Shown: piece after piece, positions 23,792-31,576 of the stretch | How the letters are laid out: every line of letters begins with the position of its first letter | Position numbering within the stretch: the first letter of the stretch is position 1 | NCBI GenBank assembly: GCA_016212825.1 | Contig: JACRDS010000047.1 | Span: 1-37,960, forward strand | DNA from: Elusimicrobiota bacterium | GTDB lineage: Bacteria; Elusimicrobiota; Elusimicrobia; UBA1565; UBA9628 | DNA length: 37,960 nucleotides | Direction: 5' to 3' | Position numbers and translations under genes: made by a program | Notes under the pieces: generated by a model | Databases searched by the model: none | What the model saw: the letters and a program-made list of their open reading frames with translations, nothing else | Told to the model about the DNA's origin: nothing

Positions 23792-25399
23792 ATGGCGAGG
23801 CTGGAGCCGAAGCGGGTCGCGCTCCTGCTCGGCCTCTGGGCCGGGGCGATGCTCCTCTATGCCGGCACCCTGCGCCACCCGCCGGTCTGGGACGACCACG
23901 AGTTCGTCTTCGGTCAGGACTTCCTCATGGACTGCCGCAACCTCCCGCGGGCGCTCAGCCCGGCGAGCCTGCTGAGCGTGCTTCCCGTGCGCAACTGCGC
24001 CCGGCCCGTCTGGCTGGCCTCCGTGCTGGTCGACACCTGCCTGGGGGGCGGCCAGGTCCATGCCTACCGGCTGGGCAGCAGCTTCTGGCACGCGGTCGGC
24101 GCCGTCCTGGTCCTGGCCCTGGGCTGGGGGCTCTCCGGCGGTCTGGCCGCGGCCCTGGCCGCGGGGCTGCTCTTCGCCGTCCACCCCGTGCACGCCGAGG
24201 CCGTCAACATCATCACCTTCCGCAGCGACCTGCTCTGCCTGGCCTTCATGCTGGGTTCCCTGCTCCTCTACCGCGACGCTCTGCGCCGGGCCGGGTGGCC
24301 GCGCCGCGCCGGCCAGGCTGGCGCCCTGGCCGCCTTCGTCCTGGCCCTGCTCGCCAAGGAGATGGCGGTGGTCCTGCCCTTGCTGCTCCTGCTGAGCCAC
24401 GCCTACTTCCCGGCTCCCGCGCCGGGTCGCGCCCGTCCGGTCCGCCGGAGGGCGGCGCTCCTGGCCGCGGCCGCTTTCCTGGCCCTGGTCCCCCTCTACC
24501 TCGTCTTCCGCTCCCCCCGCTCCGGCTACGTCTCCATGAGCCATCAGGACGTGTTCAGCTCCTGGCGCCAGTCCGTCCCGGCGCAGAAGCTGGAAGACCC
24601 GCCCTGGAGCGAGGTCTACGACGACCCGAGCGCCCGCTTCCTGACCATGTCCCGGGTCTTCGGCTCGTATCTGCGGCTCCTGGTCTGGCCCTGGCCCCTG
24701 CAGGGGGATTACGCGCCCCGGGTCGTCCGGGACTGGCTGGATCCGGGACTGCTGGCGTCGTGGGGCGCCTGGCTTGGTCTCCTCGCCGCGGCCTGGGCCC
24801 TGCGCCGCCGTCTGCCCCTGGCCGGCTTCGGCTTGGCCTGGACCGCGGTCGGGCTTCTGCCGGTCAGCGGGCTGGTCCTGCTGAGGAACCTCCAGGCGGA
24901 GCGCTACCTTTATGTCTCGTCGGCCGGCTTCTGCCTGGCCGTGGGCGCGTTCTGGGGCGAGCTGGACCGGCGGCTCGGCGGGAAGCGGCGCTGGGCCGGC
25001 CGGGCGGTCCTGGGCCTGCTGCTCGCCGTCTGGGCGGGGCGAGTCTGGTCCCGCAACAGTGATTTCCGCAGCGATCAGGCCTTCCTCGAGGCGGCCGCGG
25101 CCGTGGACCCTGGGGTGCCCCGCGTGCGCCTGGCCCTGGCCAGGCTGCACGAGGGGCGGGGGGACTGGGCGGCCGCTGAGGGCGAGTACCGGGCCTGCCT
25201 GGGGCTTTGGCCGCGCGCCCGCCGGGCCCGGCTGCAGCTCGCGGACCTGCTGGCCGGTCGGGGCCGCCGCGAGGAAGCCCTGGCCCAGCTGCGTCTGGCC
25301 CAAGAGCTCTTCCCCGGGGATCCGGAGGTGCTCGAGCGTCTTTCTCGCCTCGTCCGCCGACGCGCCGCCGGGGCGCCGGCCAAAGCCAAAGATGTATAG
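23792..25399 (+). CDS. second TMTC-like GT-C glycosyltransferase with short TPR tail
   Basis: A 535-residue paralogue of the protein at 15437-17278. It shares P-V-W-D-D-H-E-F (Asp34, Asp35), H-P-V-H-A-E-A-V-N-I-I-T-F-R-S-D-L-L, L-L-A-K-E-M, the stretch S-P-R-S-G-Y ... H-Q-D-V-F-S-S and W-P-L-Q-G-D-Y-A-P-R, and L-Q-A-E-R-Y-L-Y-V-S-S-A-G. About ten membrane helices precede roughly two TPR units (from about 450). The frame is open upstream, but the ATG at 23792 gives a natural N-terminus and lies behind a -10 box. It is followed directly by the ABC exporter genes. Confidence 0.77.
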   Translation: MARLEPKRVALLLGLWAGAMLLYAGTLRHPPVWDDHEFVFGQDFLMDCRNLPRALSPASLLSVLPVRNCARPVWLASVLVDTCLGGGQVHAYRLGSSFWHAVGAVLVLALGWGLSGGLAAALAAGLLFAVHPVHAEAVNIITFRSDLLCLAFMLGSLLLYRDALRRAGWPRRAGQAGALAAFVLALLAKEMAVVLPLLLLLSHAYFPAPAPGRARPVRRRAALLAAAAFLALVPLYLVFRSPRSGYVSMSHQDVFSSWRQSVPAQKLEDPPWSEVYDDPSARFLTMSRVFGSYLRLLVWPWPLQGDYAPRVVRDWLDPGLLASWGAWLGLLAAAWALRRRLPLAGFGLAWTAVGLLPVSGLVLLRNLQAERYLYVSSAGFCLAVGAFWGELDRRLGGKRRWAGRAVLGLLLAVWAGRVWSRNSDFRSDQAFLEAAAAVDPGVPRVRLALARLHEGRGDWAAAEGEYRACLGLWPRARRARLQLADLLAGRGRREEALAQLRLAQELFPGDPEVLERLSRLVRRRAAGAPAKAKDV

Positions 25400-25400
25400 T
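25395..25400 (+). promoter_or_regulatory. -10 box 6 bases before the exporter permease start
   Basis: TATAGT (5 of 6) overlaps the stop codon of the TMTC-like gene and ends 6 bases before the ATG at 25407. No clear -35. If used, the permease mRNA would be leaderless; otherwise the gene is read through from upstream. Confidence 0.35.
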
Positions 25401-25406
25401 CTTCCC

Positions 25407-26195
25407 ATGGCGGACGTGCCGGAGCCGGCGAAGCCCTTCCCGTACGGGCACCTGCTCTACGAGCTGACCCGCACGGAGGTCCTGATGCGGGACCAGGGCA
25501 CGGTGCTGGGCTTCCTCTGGACCCTGCTGCACCCGGCCCTGATGTTCGCGGTGCTCTACGCCCTGTTCGTGAAGTGGATGGGGAAGTTCGTGGACACCTA
25601 CGCGGTCTACCTGCTCGTGGGCATCGTGCTTTGGAACTTCTTCCAGAAGTCGACCAGCTACGCCCTGGGCAGCTTCCGGCGCATGCGCGGCACGGTGCTC
25701 AACTATCGCTTCCCCCGGGAGATCGTGGTCTTCTCCGCCGTGGGCGCGGTCTTGTGGTCCTCGGCCATGGAGTTCTGCGTCCTGGTCCCCGTCCTGCTGG
25801 CCCTGGGCCAAGCCCCGCACTGGACCTGGCTGCTCCTGCCCGGCGTCTTCGCCCTGGAACTGCTCCTGGCGACCGCGCTGAGCCTCTTCCTGGCCATCTG
25901 CGCCGTGGAGTTCGAGGACCTGGAGCGCATCTGGGACGTGCTGACCTCGGCCATGTTCTACCTCACCCCCGTCTTCTACCCGCTGAGCATCCTCTCCCCC
26001 CGCTACCAGGAGCTGATGCGGCTCAATCCCCTGATGCAGATCCTCCGGATGTTCCGGGACTGCGTCATCGCGGGCAAGCCTCCGGCCGCGGGCGTCGTCC
26101 TGGCGCTGCTGGCCATCGGCCTGGCCGGCGTCGCGGCGGGCCGGGCCCTGCTGCGCCGCCTGGAATACCGGCTGGCGGACAAACTGGCGGTCTGA
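25407..26195 (+). CDS. ABC-2 type polysaccharide export permease (Wzm-like)
   Basis: A 262-residue membrane component of an ABC-2 exporter for O-antigen, teichoic acid or similar polymers. The typical N-terminus (L-L-Y-E-L-T-R-T-E-V-L-M-R-D-Q-G-T-V-L-G-F-L-W-T-L-L-H-P) is followed by six hydrophobic spans and the late P-V-F-Y-P-L-S ... L-N-P-L-M of this family. An in-frame ATG at 25392 would add five residues; neither start has a good Shine-Dalgarno. The stop TGA shares a base with the ATPase start (TGATG). With the ATPase it forms one transporter that would flip a lipid-linked glycan. Confidence 0.88.
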   Translation: MADVPEPAKPFPYGHLLYELTRTEVLMRDQGTVLGFLWTLLHPALMFAVLYALFVKWMGKFVDTYAVYLLVGIVLWNFFQKSTSYALGSFRRMRGTVLNYRFPREIVVFSAVGAVLWSSAMEFCVLVPVLLALGQAPHWTWLLLPGVFALELLLATALSLFLAICAVEFEDLERIWDVLTSAMFYLTPVFYPLSILSPRYQELMRLNPLMQILRMFRDCVIAGKPPAAGVVLALLAIGLAGVAAGRALLRRLEYRLADKLAV

Positions 26196-26962
26196 TGGGA
26201 TCCGACGCGGCCATCGTCGCTTCCGGGCTGGGCAAGCGCTTCATGATCGGGGCCGCGGACGAGCGGCGCACGCTCTGGCGCGCCGTGCACCAGGCCGTGA
26301 CCGGGCGCGGGGCCCGGCGCGAACTCTGGGCCCTGCGCGACCTCGACTTCGAGGTGCGCCGCGGCGAGATGTTCGGCGTCATCGGCCCCAACGGGGCGGG
26401 CAAGAGCACTTTGCTCCTGCTCATGGCCGGGATCTTCCAGCCCACCGCCGGCAGCATCCGCATCAGCGGCAAGACCGACCCCTTCTTCCAACTGGGGGCC
26501 GGCCTCAAGCCGCGTTTGAGCGTGCGGGACAACTTCGCCCTGAGCGCGGCCCTGCTGGGCATCCCCCGGCGGGAGTTCCTGGAACGCCTGCCCCGCATGC
26601 TGGAGTTCTCCGGCCTGCAGGACTACCTCTACGCCCGTCTGGGGGAGCTCAGCTCGGGCCTGATGGCGCGACTGCCTTTCGCCGCCGCCCTCCACGCGAA
26701 CCTCGACATCATCCTCATCGACGAGATGCTATTGGTCGGGGACCTGGCCTTCCAGGCCCGCTGCCGGGAGGCGTTCAAGTCCTTCGTGAGCCAGGGCAAG
26801 ACCTTGGTCGTGGTCTCGCACGACCTGGAGCTGATCCGCAGCCAATGCGGCCGCGCCCTCTATCTGAAGGGCGGCCGGCCGGCGTTCTGCGGCTCCGCTG
26901 GCGAGGTGGTCGAGCGGCTGCTCCGGGACAACCCGGTCCCCGGCGCGTCCCCGAAAGCCTAG
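26195..26962 (+). CDS. ABC polysaccharide exporter ATPase (Wzt/TagH-like)
   Basis: A 255-residue nucleotide-binding subunit. Walker A G-P-N-G-A-G-K-S-T (64-72), Q-loop region F-F-Q-L-G-A-G (97-103), signature L-S-S-G-L (152-156; LSSGM is usual in this subfamily instead of LSGGQ), Walker B I-I-L-I-D-E (Glu177) and the switch histidine in V-V-V-S-H-D. The extended strand before Walker A (G-A-R-R-E-L-W-A-L-R-D-L-D-F-E-V) is typical of polysaccharide exporters. There is no C-terminal carbohydrate-binding domain as in E. coli O9a Wzt, so substrate recognition must lie elsewhere. A GC-rich palindrome without T tract (26962-26973) overlaps and follows the stop. Confidence 0.9.
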   Translation: MGSDAAIVASGLGKRFMIGAADERRTLWRAVHQAVTGRGARRELWALRDLDFEVRRGEMFGVIGPNGAGKSTLLLLMAGIFQPTAGSIRISGKTDPFFQLGAGLKPRLSVRDNFALSAALLGIPRREFLERLPRMLEFSGLQDYLYARLGELSSGLMARLPFAAALHANLDIILIDEMLLVGDLAFQARCREAFKSFVSQGKTLVVVSHDLELIRSQCGRALYLKGGRPAFCGSAGEVVERLLRDNPVPGASPKA

Positions 26963-26997
26963 CCCCGCGGGGCGGCTCCGCCCGACGAGAAACCCGA

Positions 26998-27027
26998 TTG
27001 ACCGGTCTCTCCGGCTCTTGGTATACT
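26998..27027 (+). promoter_or_regulatory. sigma-70-type promoter of the glycan/radical SAM gene run
   Basis: TTGACC (26998-27003), 18 bases, TATACT (27022-27027): 5 of 6 matches in each box. It precedes the first gene of a co-directional series by 25 bases from the -10 and is among the two best promoters in the window. Confidence 0.65.
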
Positions 27028-27052
27028 GTCAGAGCCCCTCCGGATCTGTCCG

Positions 27053-28402
27053 ATGCCCCGTCCCCGACCAATTCTGGCCGTCGTCGCGCGCCCCCCTGAG
27101 CCCGATGGCGCGGCCGCGCAGCGCTCCCTCTATTCCCTGCTGACCCGCTTGGGCCGCTGCGGCCGCGTCCAGTGTCTCGCGGAGGCTCCGCCGCTGTCCT
27201 GGGGGACGCTCAAGGCCGCCCTGGCCGTGGGCGGGGTGGACCTGCAGGCGGACTGGGCCGCAGCCCAGGGCGACTTCTTCGCGCGCGTGCGCGCGGCCGT
27301 GAGGGGACGGGAGTTCTCCGCGCTCCTGGTCGCCGGGGCGGGCCCGGCCCAGCGCTGGCTGCAGCCTCTGCGCATGCTGGTCCCCGGCCGGCCCATCGTC
27401 TGCTTCCTCCCGGACGCCGGCGCCCCGCTCGCCGACGCGGCGCGGCCGCCCGAGGGGTCGGAACACGACGGCAGGACGCGCTGGAAGAGGCTGCTGAGCT
27501 TCGCGGACGCGGTCTGGGTCGAGGAGCCCGCCGACGCCCTGCGCCTGCACCGCGCCGGCCTCATCCTCGGCGGCGGGCCCCGCGCCGTCTGCGCGACGCG
27601 GCGCTGGAACGGCCGCGAGCTCGCGCAGGCCCTCGACGTGCTCGGGCGGGGCCGGCGGACGCCCGCGCGTTCGGTGGCGGCGGCCACCTTGGGCCTGGAC
27701 CGGACGCTGGCGGGCGCCCTGCGCCGCGGCGCGCGGCAGGTCGCCGGGCGGGTGTCCTGGGCGGACGAGGCCGCGCCCGCCTCCGGGGGAGTGGCGGGCA
27801 TCAACCGGGTCCTGCGCGGCCTGAAGGCCGACTTCCTCTGGGTCTGCGCCCATCCCTTCCGACCCTCGGAGAACCTCTTCCGCACGCTCTGGGAGGGCAT
27901 GCAGGTCCTGCCTTTCGCGGGCGGTGCCGCGCCGGTGGACTGCGCGCGCAAGCCGGGCGCCCGCCCCAAGCTCCGCGAGGACCTCTTCGCGGCCGCCTGG
28001 GCCCTGGGGCGCAAGGGCGACTGGCACGAGGTGGACCACCTCTCGCATTTCTGCTGCCTGCTCCTGCGCCGACGGGCCGTGGAGGCCGCGGGGCTCCTGG
28101 ACGAACGCTTCCTCGATCCTCAATACGCGCTCATCGACTACTGCCTGCGCCTGCAGCAGGCGGGCTTCCCGGTCTACCAGGCGCGCGACGCCCTGGTATT
28201 CTGCGGGCAGAGCCCGACGCCGGCCCGGCGCCGCGGCGCCGGCGCGGCGGACCCCGTGGACGAGGAACAGAGGGAACTGCTGGTGGAGAAATGGAGCAAG
28301 GGGAGCCTCCGGCTCATGGAGGCCCTCTCCACGGCTCTGGAGCCCCAGGGCTACCGCGTCGATCCCGAGGTCCGCGCGGGCTTCAAGGGCCTGTCGACAT
28401 GA
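27053..28402 (+). CDS. glycosyltransferase-like protein, degenerate GT2 C-terminal part
   Basis: A 449-residue protein. The first 230 residues have no motif I recognise. They could be a nucleotide-sugar-binding-like half: a V-V-A-R-P start, a segment A-L-L-V-A-G-A-G-P-A, and A-D-A-V-W-V-E-E-P-A. The C-terminal half looks like the acceptor end of GT2 enzymes: H-F-C-C-L-L-L-R-R-R-A-V-E-A-A-G-L-L-D-E-R-F, then D-Y-C-L-R-L-Q-Q-A-G-F-P-V. A usual D-x-D is not evident in that half. First gene behind the promoter at 26998; the stop overlaps the next start (ATGA). Confidence 0.6.
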   Translation: MPRPRPILAVVARPPEPDGAAAQRSLYSLLTRLGRCGRVQCLAEAPPLSWGTLKAALAVGGVDLQADWAAAQGDFFARVRAAVRGREFSALLVAGAGPAQRWLQPLRMLVPGRPIVCFLPDAGAPLADAARPPEGSEHDGRTRWKRLLSFADAVWVEEPADALRLHRAGLILGGGPRAVCATRRWNGRELAQALDVLGRGRRTPARSVAAATLGLDRTLAGALRRGARQVAGRVSWADEAAPASGGVAGINRVLRGLKADFLWVCAHPFRPSENLFRTLWEGMQVLPFAGGAAPVDCARKPGARPKLREDLFAAAWALGRKGDWHEVDHLSHFCCLLLRRRAVEAAGLLDERFLDPQYALIDYCLRLQQAGFPVYQARDALVFCGQSPTPARRRGAGAADPVDEEQRELLVEKWSKGSLRLMEALSTALEPQGYRVDPEVRAGFKGLST

Positions 28403-29652
28403 CGGGCAAGCCGCGCGTCCTGCTGGTCACCCCGGTGCCGCCCTATCCGCCGGACAACGGCGGCCTCCTGCGCATCTTCTCCTTGGTCACGCGCCTGGCC
28501 GACCGGTACGACTTCTCCCTGCTCACCTTCGTGCGGCGCACCGGCGAGCGGCGCTTCCAGCAGAACGCCGCGGCCATGGCCCTGGGGCGCCTCTTCTCCC
28601 AGGTCCACGCCGTGCCCAAGGAGAGCACGGAGCTCCCGAGCGCCGCGGTCCCCGACCTGCCGCGGACCGCGCGGGAGTGGTTCTCTCCCGAGATGGCGGC
28701 GGCGCTGGCCCGGCTCACCGGCGAGGGGCGCGTGGACCTCGTGCACGTCGAGTTCCTGCAGATGGCCTTCTACTCCTGGTACGTCAAGGGCGTGCCCGCG
28801 GTCCTGACCGAACACGACCTCAGCCACCTCTCCCTGTTCCGCTCCTACTTCCGGGAATGGACCGGGCTGCGGCGCTTCGCGCAGGTGGGCGAGTGGCTGG
28901 CCACCCGGCGCTACCACCGCGAGGTCTGCTCGCGCTTCGACGGCCTGGTGGCCCTGACCCCCGCGGACCGCGACCTGCTCCGCCGCGGCGTGCCGGAGGG
29001 GAAGGTCTCCTTGATCCCCACCTGCGTGGACCTGGAGCGCTTCTCTTTCCGGCCGGAGCCGGAGCCCGGCGCGCCCGTGGACCTGGCCTACGTGGGGCAC
29101 TACCCGCACTACCCCAACGAGGACGCGGCCGTGTGGTTCTGCCGCCGGGTCCTGCCGCTCCTGAGGCGGGAGCGGCCGGGCGTCACGCTGTCCTTGATCG
29201 GCTCCTCGCCCACCGACGCCGTGCGGGCCCTGGCCGGCGGCGGGGTCGAGGTGACCGGGACCGTGCCGGACGTGCGGCCGTGCCTGGACCGCGCCAAGGT
29301 CTTCATCGCGCCGGTGCGCCTGGGCTTCGGGGTCAAGGGCAAGGTCCTGGAGGCCTTCGCCCGCGGCCTGCCCGTGGTCGCGACCTCCATCGTGCAGGGC
29401 GGGATCCCCGAAGCCCGGCCCGAGGAGCATCTCCTGGTGGCGGACAGCCCGCGGTCCTGGGCGCGGCAGTGCCGCCGGCTCCTGGAAGACGCAGCCCTGC
29501 GCCGGCGCCTGGCTGCGGCGGGGCGGGCCCTGGCCGAGAGGCACTATGCCTGGGGCGCGTCCTGCGCCAAGCTCGACGAGCTCTACCGTTCCCTGCTCGA
29601 GCCGCGCGCCGCGCGGCCGGAGCCGGCGCCGTCCCTGGCGCCTTCCGCATGA
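28399..29652 (+). CDS. GT4-family glycosyltransferase
   Basis: A 417-residue GT-B fold enzyme. The N-terminus V-L-L-V-T-P-V-P-P-Y-P-P-D-N-G-G-L-L-R is the acceptor-side loop of GT4 enzymes. The C-terminal half has D-L-A-Y-V-G-H-Y-P-H-Y-P-N-E-D-A, V-T-G-T-V-P-D-V-R-P, then F-I-A-P-V-R-L-G-F-G-V-K-G-K-V-L-E-A-F-A-R-G-L-P-V-V-A-T, the nucleotide-sugar site. It resembles TIGR03087-type or WcaL-like transferases. It is cytoplasmic or membrane-peripheral, acting on a growing glycan. Coupled by ATGA on both sides. Confidence 0.88.
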   Translation: MTGKPRVLLVTPVPPYPPDNGGLLRIFSLVTRLADRYDFSLLTFVRRTGERRFQQNAAAMALGRLFSQVHAVPKESTELPSAAVPDLPRTAREWFSPEMAAALARLTGEGRVDLVHVEFLQMAFYSWYVKGVPAVLTEHDLSHLSLFRSYFREWTGLRRFAQVGEWLATRRYHREVCSRFDGLVALTPADRDLLRRGVPEGKVSLIPTCVDLERFSFRPEPEPGAPVDLAYVGHYPHYPNEDAAVWFCRRVLPLLRRERPGVTLSLIGSSPTDAVRALAGGGVEVTGTVPDVRPCLDRAKVFIAPVRLGFGVKGKVLEAFARGLPVVATSIVQGGIPEARPEEHLLVADSPRSWARQCRRLLEDAALRRRLAAAGRALAERHYAWGASCAKLDELYRSLLEPRAARPEPAPSLAPSA

Positions 29653-30776
29653 TCCGCACCGAGAACGAGGTCGACTTCATCCTGCGCCGGCTCGACTCCT
29701 GGGTCGAGCGCGGGCTGGCGCGGCGGGCCGTCCGCCGGCGGCCCGGACCCGTGCGCGAGCTGCACATCGAGCTGACCCACCGCTGCAACCAGCGCTGCGT
29801 GATGTGCCACCACTGGCTCATGCCGCGGCAGGACCGCGGCGGCATGCGCCGCGAGCTGGGCCTCGACGAGATCCGCCGGCTGGTGGAGGGTTCCTCCCTG
29901 CTCGACGGGGTGGAGAGCGTGGTGCTCACCGGCGGCGAGCCCTGGCTGCGCGCCGACAGCGTGGACATCCTGGACGTCCTCGCGCGGCGCTTCCCGCAGG
30001 CGCGCGTCGGCATCCTGAGCAACCTCTGGGACGCGGACTTGGTGCGCCGGCGCCTGGCCGAGGCGCGCGGGAAAGGGCTGGCCCGGCTCTGGATCGGCTC
30101 CTCCCTGGACGGCCTGGGTCCGGTCCACGACGAGGTGCGCGGCCGGGCCGGGGCCTTCCGCCGGCTCATGGCGGCCATCGCCATGGTGCGCGCCGAGTCC
30201 CCGGGGACCGAACTCAGCCTCAACTTCACCATCACCCCGCGCAACCATCGCCAGCTCTGGGCCGCCTATCAGCACGCCAAGGGGCTGGGGCTCTGGTTCG
30301 GGGCCCAGATGACGGTCAACCACGAGGGCCTGCGCGCCCCGGAGATCGCGGCGTGGAAGGCGGCTGAACTGGCGCGCGTGGCGGAGCAGATCGACGGGAT
30401 CCTGCTCGACCTCTGCCGCGGCGAGGGCGCGGCCCAGAGGCTCCTGGAGGGGCGGGAGCGGGAGTCGCTCTGGCTCTGGACCCGCCTGCTCTACTGGGCC
30501 CGCCTGAAGCGCTTCGCGCTCAGGCCCGAGCGCTTCTTCAGGGACTGCCTGGCCGGGGAGCGCTTCGTCATGCTCGACCCCGAGGGACGCCTGTTCTTCT
30601 GCCCGGTCAACAAGCACCGACAGATCGGCGGCGTCCGGGAGAGTCCGCTCGACGAACTGTGGGCCTCTCCCCGGGCCCGGGCCGAGCGGCGGCACATCGC
30701 CTCCGGCCGCTGCGCCTGCTGGCTCAACTGCATCGCGGTCCCGGTCCTGGACCGGGTCCTGGCGGCCGGGCTGTGA
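29649..30776 (+). CDS. radical SAM enzyme with SPASM-like C-terminus
   Basis: A 375-residue radical SAM protein. The 4Fe-4S motif is C-N-Q-R-C-V-M-C (Cys46, Cys50, Cys53), followed by the SAM-binding L-T-G-G-E-P and the strand S-S-L-D-G. The C-terminus has F-F-C-P-V-N-K ... L-D-E-L-W ... C-A-C-W-L-N-C, the pattern of SPASM/twitch auxiliary-cluster domains used by peptide- and sugar-modifying enzymes. No precursor peptide is visible nearby. Between two glycosyltransferases, a role in modifying a sugar or a surface peptide is plausible; the substrate is unknown. Confidence 0.85.
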   Translation: MIRTENEVDFILRRLDSWVERGLARRAVRRRPGPVRELHIELTHRCNQRCVMCHHWLMPRQDRGGMRRELGLDEIRRLVEGSSLLDGVESVVLTGGEPWLRADSVDILDVLARRFPQARVGILSNLWDADLVRRRLAEARGKGLARLWIGSSLDGLGPVHDEVRGRAGAFRRLMAAIAMVRAESPGTELSLNFTITPRNHRQLWAAYQHAKGLGLWFGAQMTVNHEGLRAPEIAAWKAAELARVAEQIDGILLDLCRGEGAAQRLLEGRERESLWLWTRLLYWARLKRFALRPERFFRDCLAGERFVMLDPEGRLFFCPVNKHRQIGGVRESPLDELWASPRARAERRHIASGRCACWLNCIAVPVLDRVLAAGL

Positions 30777-31576
30777 GAGCCTCGAGCCGGCCCCTGGCCA
30801 GCATCATCATCCTCTGCCACAACGACCGGAAGTACCTGCGCGACTGCGCGGCCAGCATCCGCCGCCACACACCGCAGCCTTACGAGCTGATCTTCGTGGA
30901 CAACGGCTCCCGGGACGGGGCCTGCCGCGAACTGCGCCGCATCCGCGGCTCCTCGGCCCGCCCTGTGCGCATCATCCGCAACCGGGAGAACCGCTTCTTC
31001 GCCGCGGGCAACAACCAGGGCATCGCGGCGGCGCGCGGGGAGAACATCGTCCTGCTCAACGCCGACACCTTGGTGACGCCGGGCTGGCTGCGCGGGCTGG
31101 CGGACTGCTCCCGGCGCGACCCCCGCATCGGGCTGGTCGGCCCCTACACCAACCAGGCCGCGGGCCAGCAGGTGGTCTGGCCGGCCGCCTACCGCTGCCC
31201 CGGGGGCCTGGACGCCTGGTCCCGGGCCTGGTCCCGGGGCCGGCGCGGCCGCGCGCGCCGGGTCCCCTGGCTGGTGGGCTTCTGCTGGCTCATCCCCCGC
31301 GCGGTCGTCGAGAAGGTCGGCGTGCTCGACGAGCGCTTCGGCCCCGGGGGGTTCGAGGACTACGATTACTGCCTGCGCGTGCGCCTGGCGGGCTACGAAC
31401 TGGCCATCGCGGAGGACGTCTACATCCATCATTTCGGAGGACGCGGGTATGTCAACCTACGGTACGAGGAGCTCCGGATCCGCAACCGACGGGTCTATTG
31501 GGACAAGTGGGCCGGGTGGGTCCGCGAGCGACTCCCGCCGGCGGCCGTTCGCGCCGGACAAGATCTTCGCGCATAA
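30773..31576 (+). CDS. GT2-family glycosyltransferase
   Basis: A 267-residue GT-A fold transferase: S-I-I-I-L-C-H-N-D at the start, F-V-D-N-G-S-R-D-G, N-Q-G-I-A-A-A-R-G-E-N-I-V-L-L-N-A-D-T (the D-x-D equivalent), then V-G-F-C-W-L-I-P-R and V-G-V-L-D-E-R-F ... E-D-Y-D-Y-C-L-R. This is the rhamnosyltransferase-like branch (WbbL/GT2_2_like). The start is GTG overlapping the previous stop (GTGA). Its last 128 bases are also the start of the next gene in another frame. Confidence 0.88.
   Translation: MRASSRPLASIIILCHNDRKYLRDCAASIRRHTPQPYELIFVDNGSRDGACRELRRIRGSSARPVRIIRNRENRFFAAGNNQGIAAARGENIVLLNADTLVTPGWLRGLADCSRRDPRIGLVGPYTNQAAGQQVVWPAAYRCPGGLDAWSRAWSRGRRGRARRVPWLVGFCWLIPRAVVEKVGVLDERFGPGGFEDYDYCLRVRLAGYELAIAEDVYIHHFGGRGYVNLRYEELRIRNRRVYWDKWAGWVRERLPPAAVRAGQDLRA

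Noticed and set aside
26962-26983. GC palindromes after the ABC ATPase gene as an intrinsic terminator
   Set aside because: No T tract follows, and the stems are short; at most a weak pause or Rho-dependent site.
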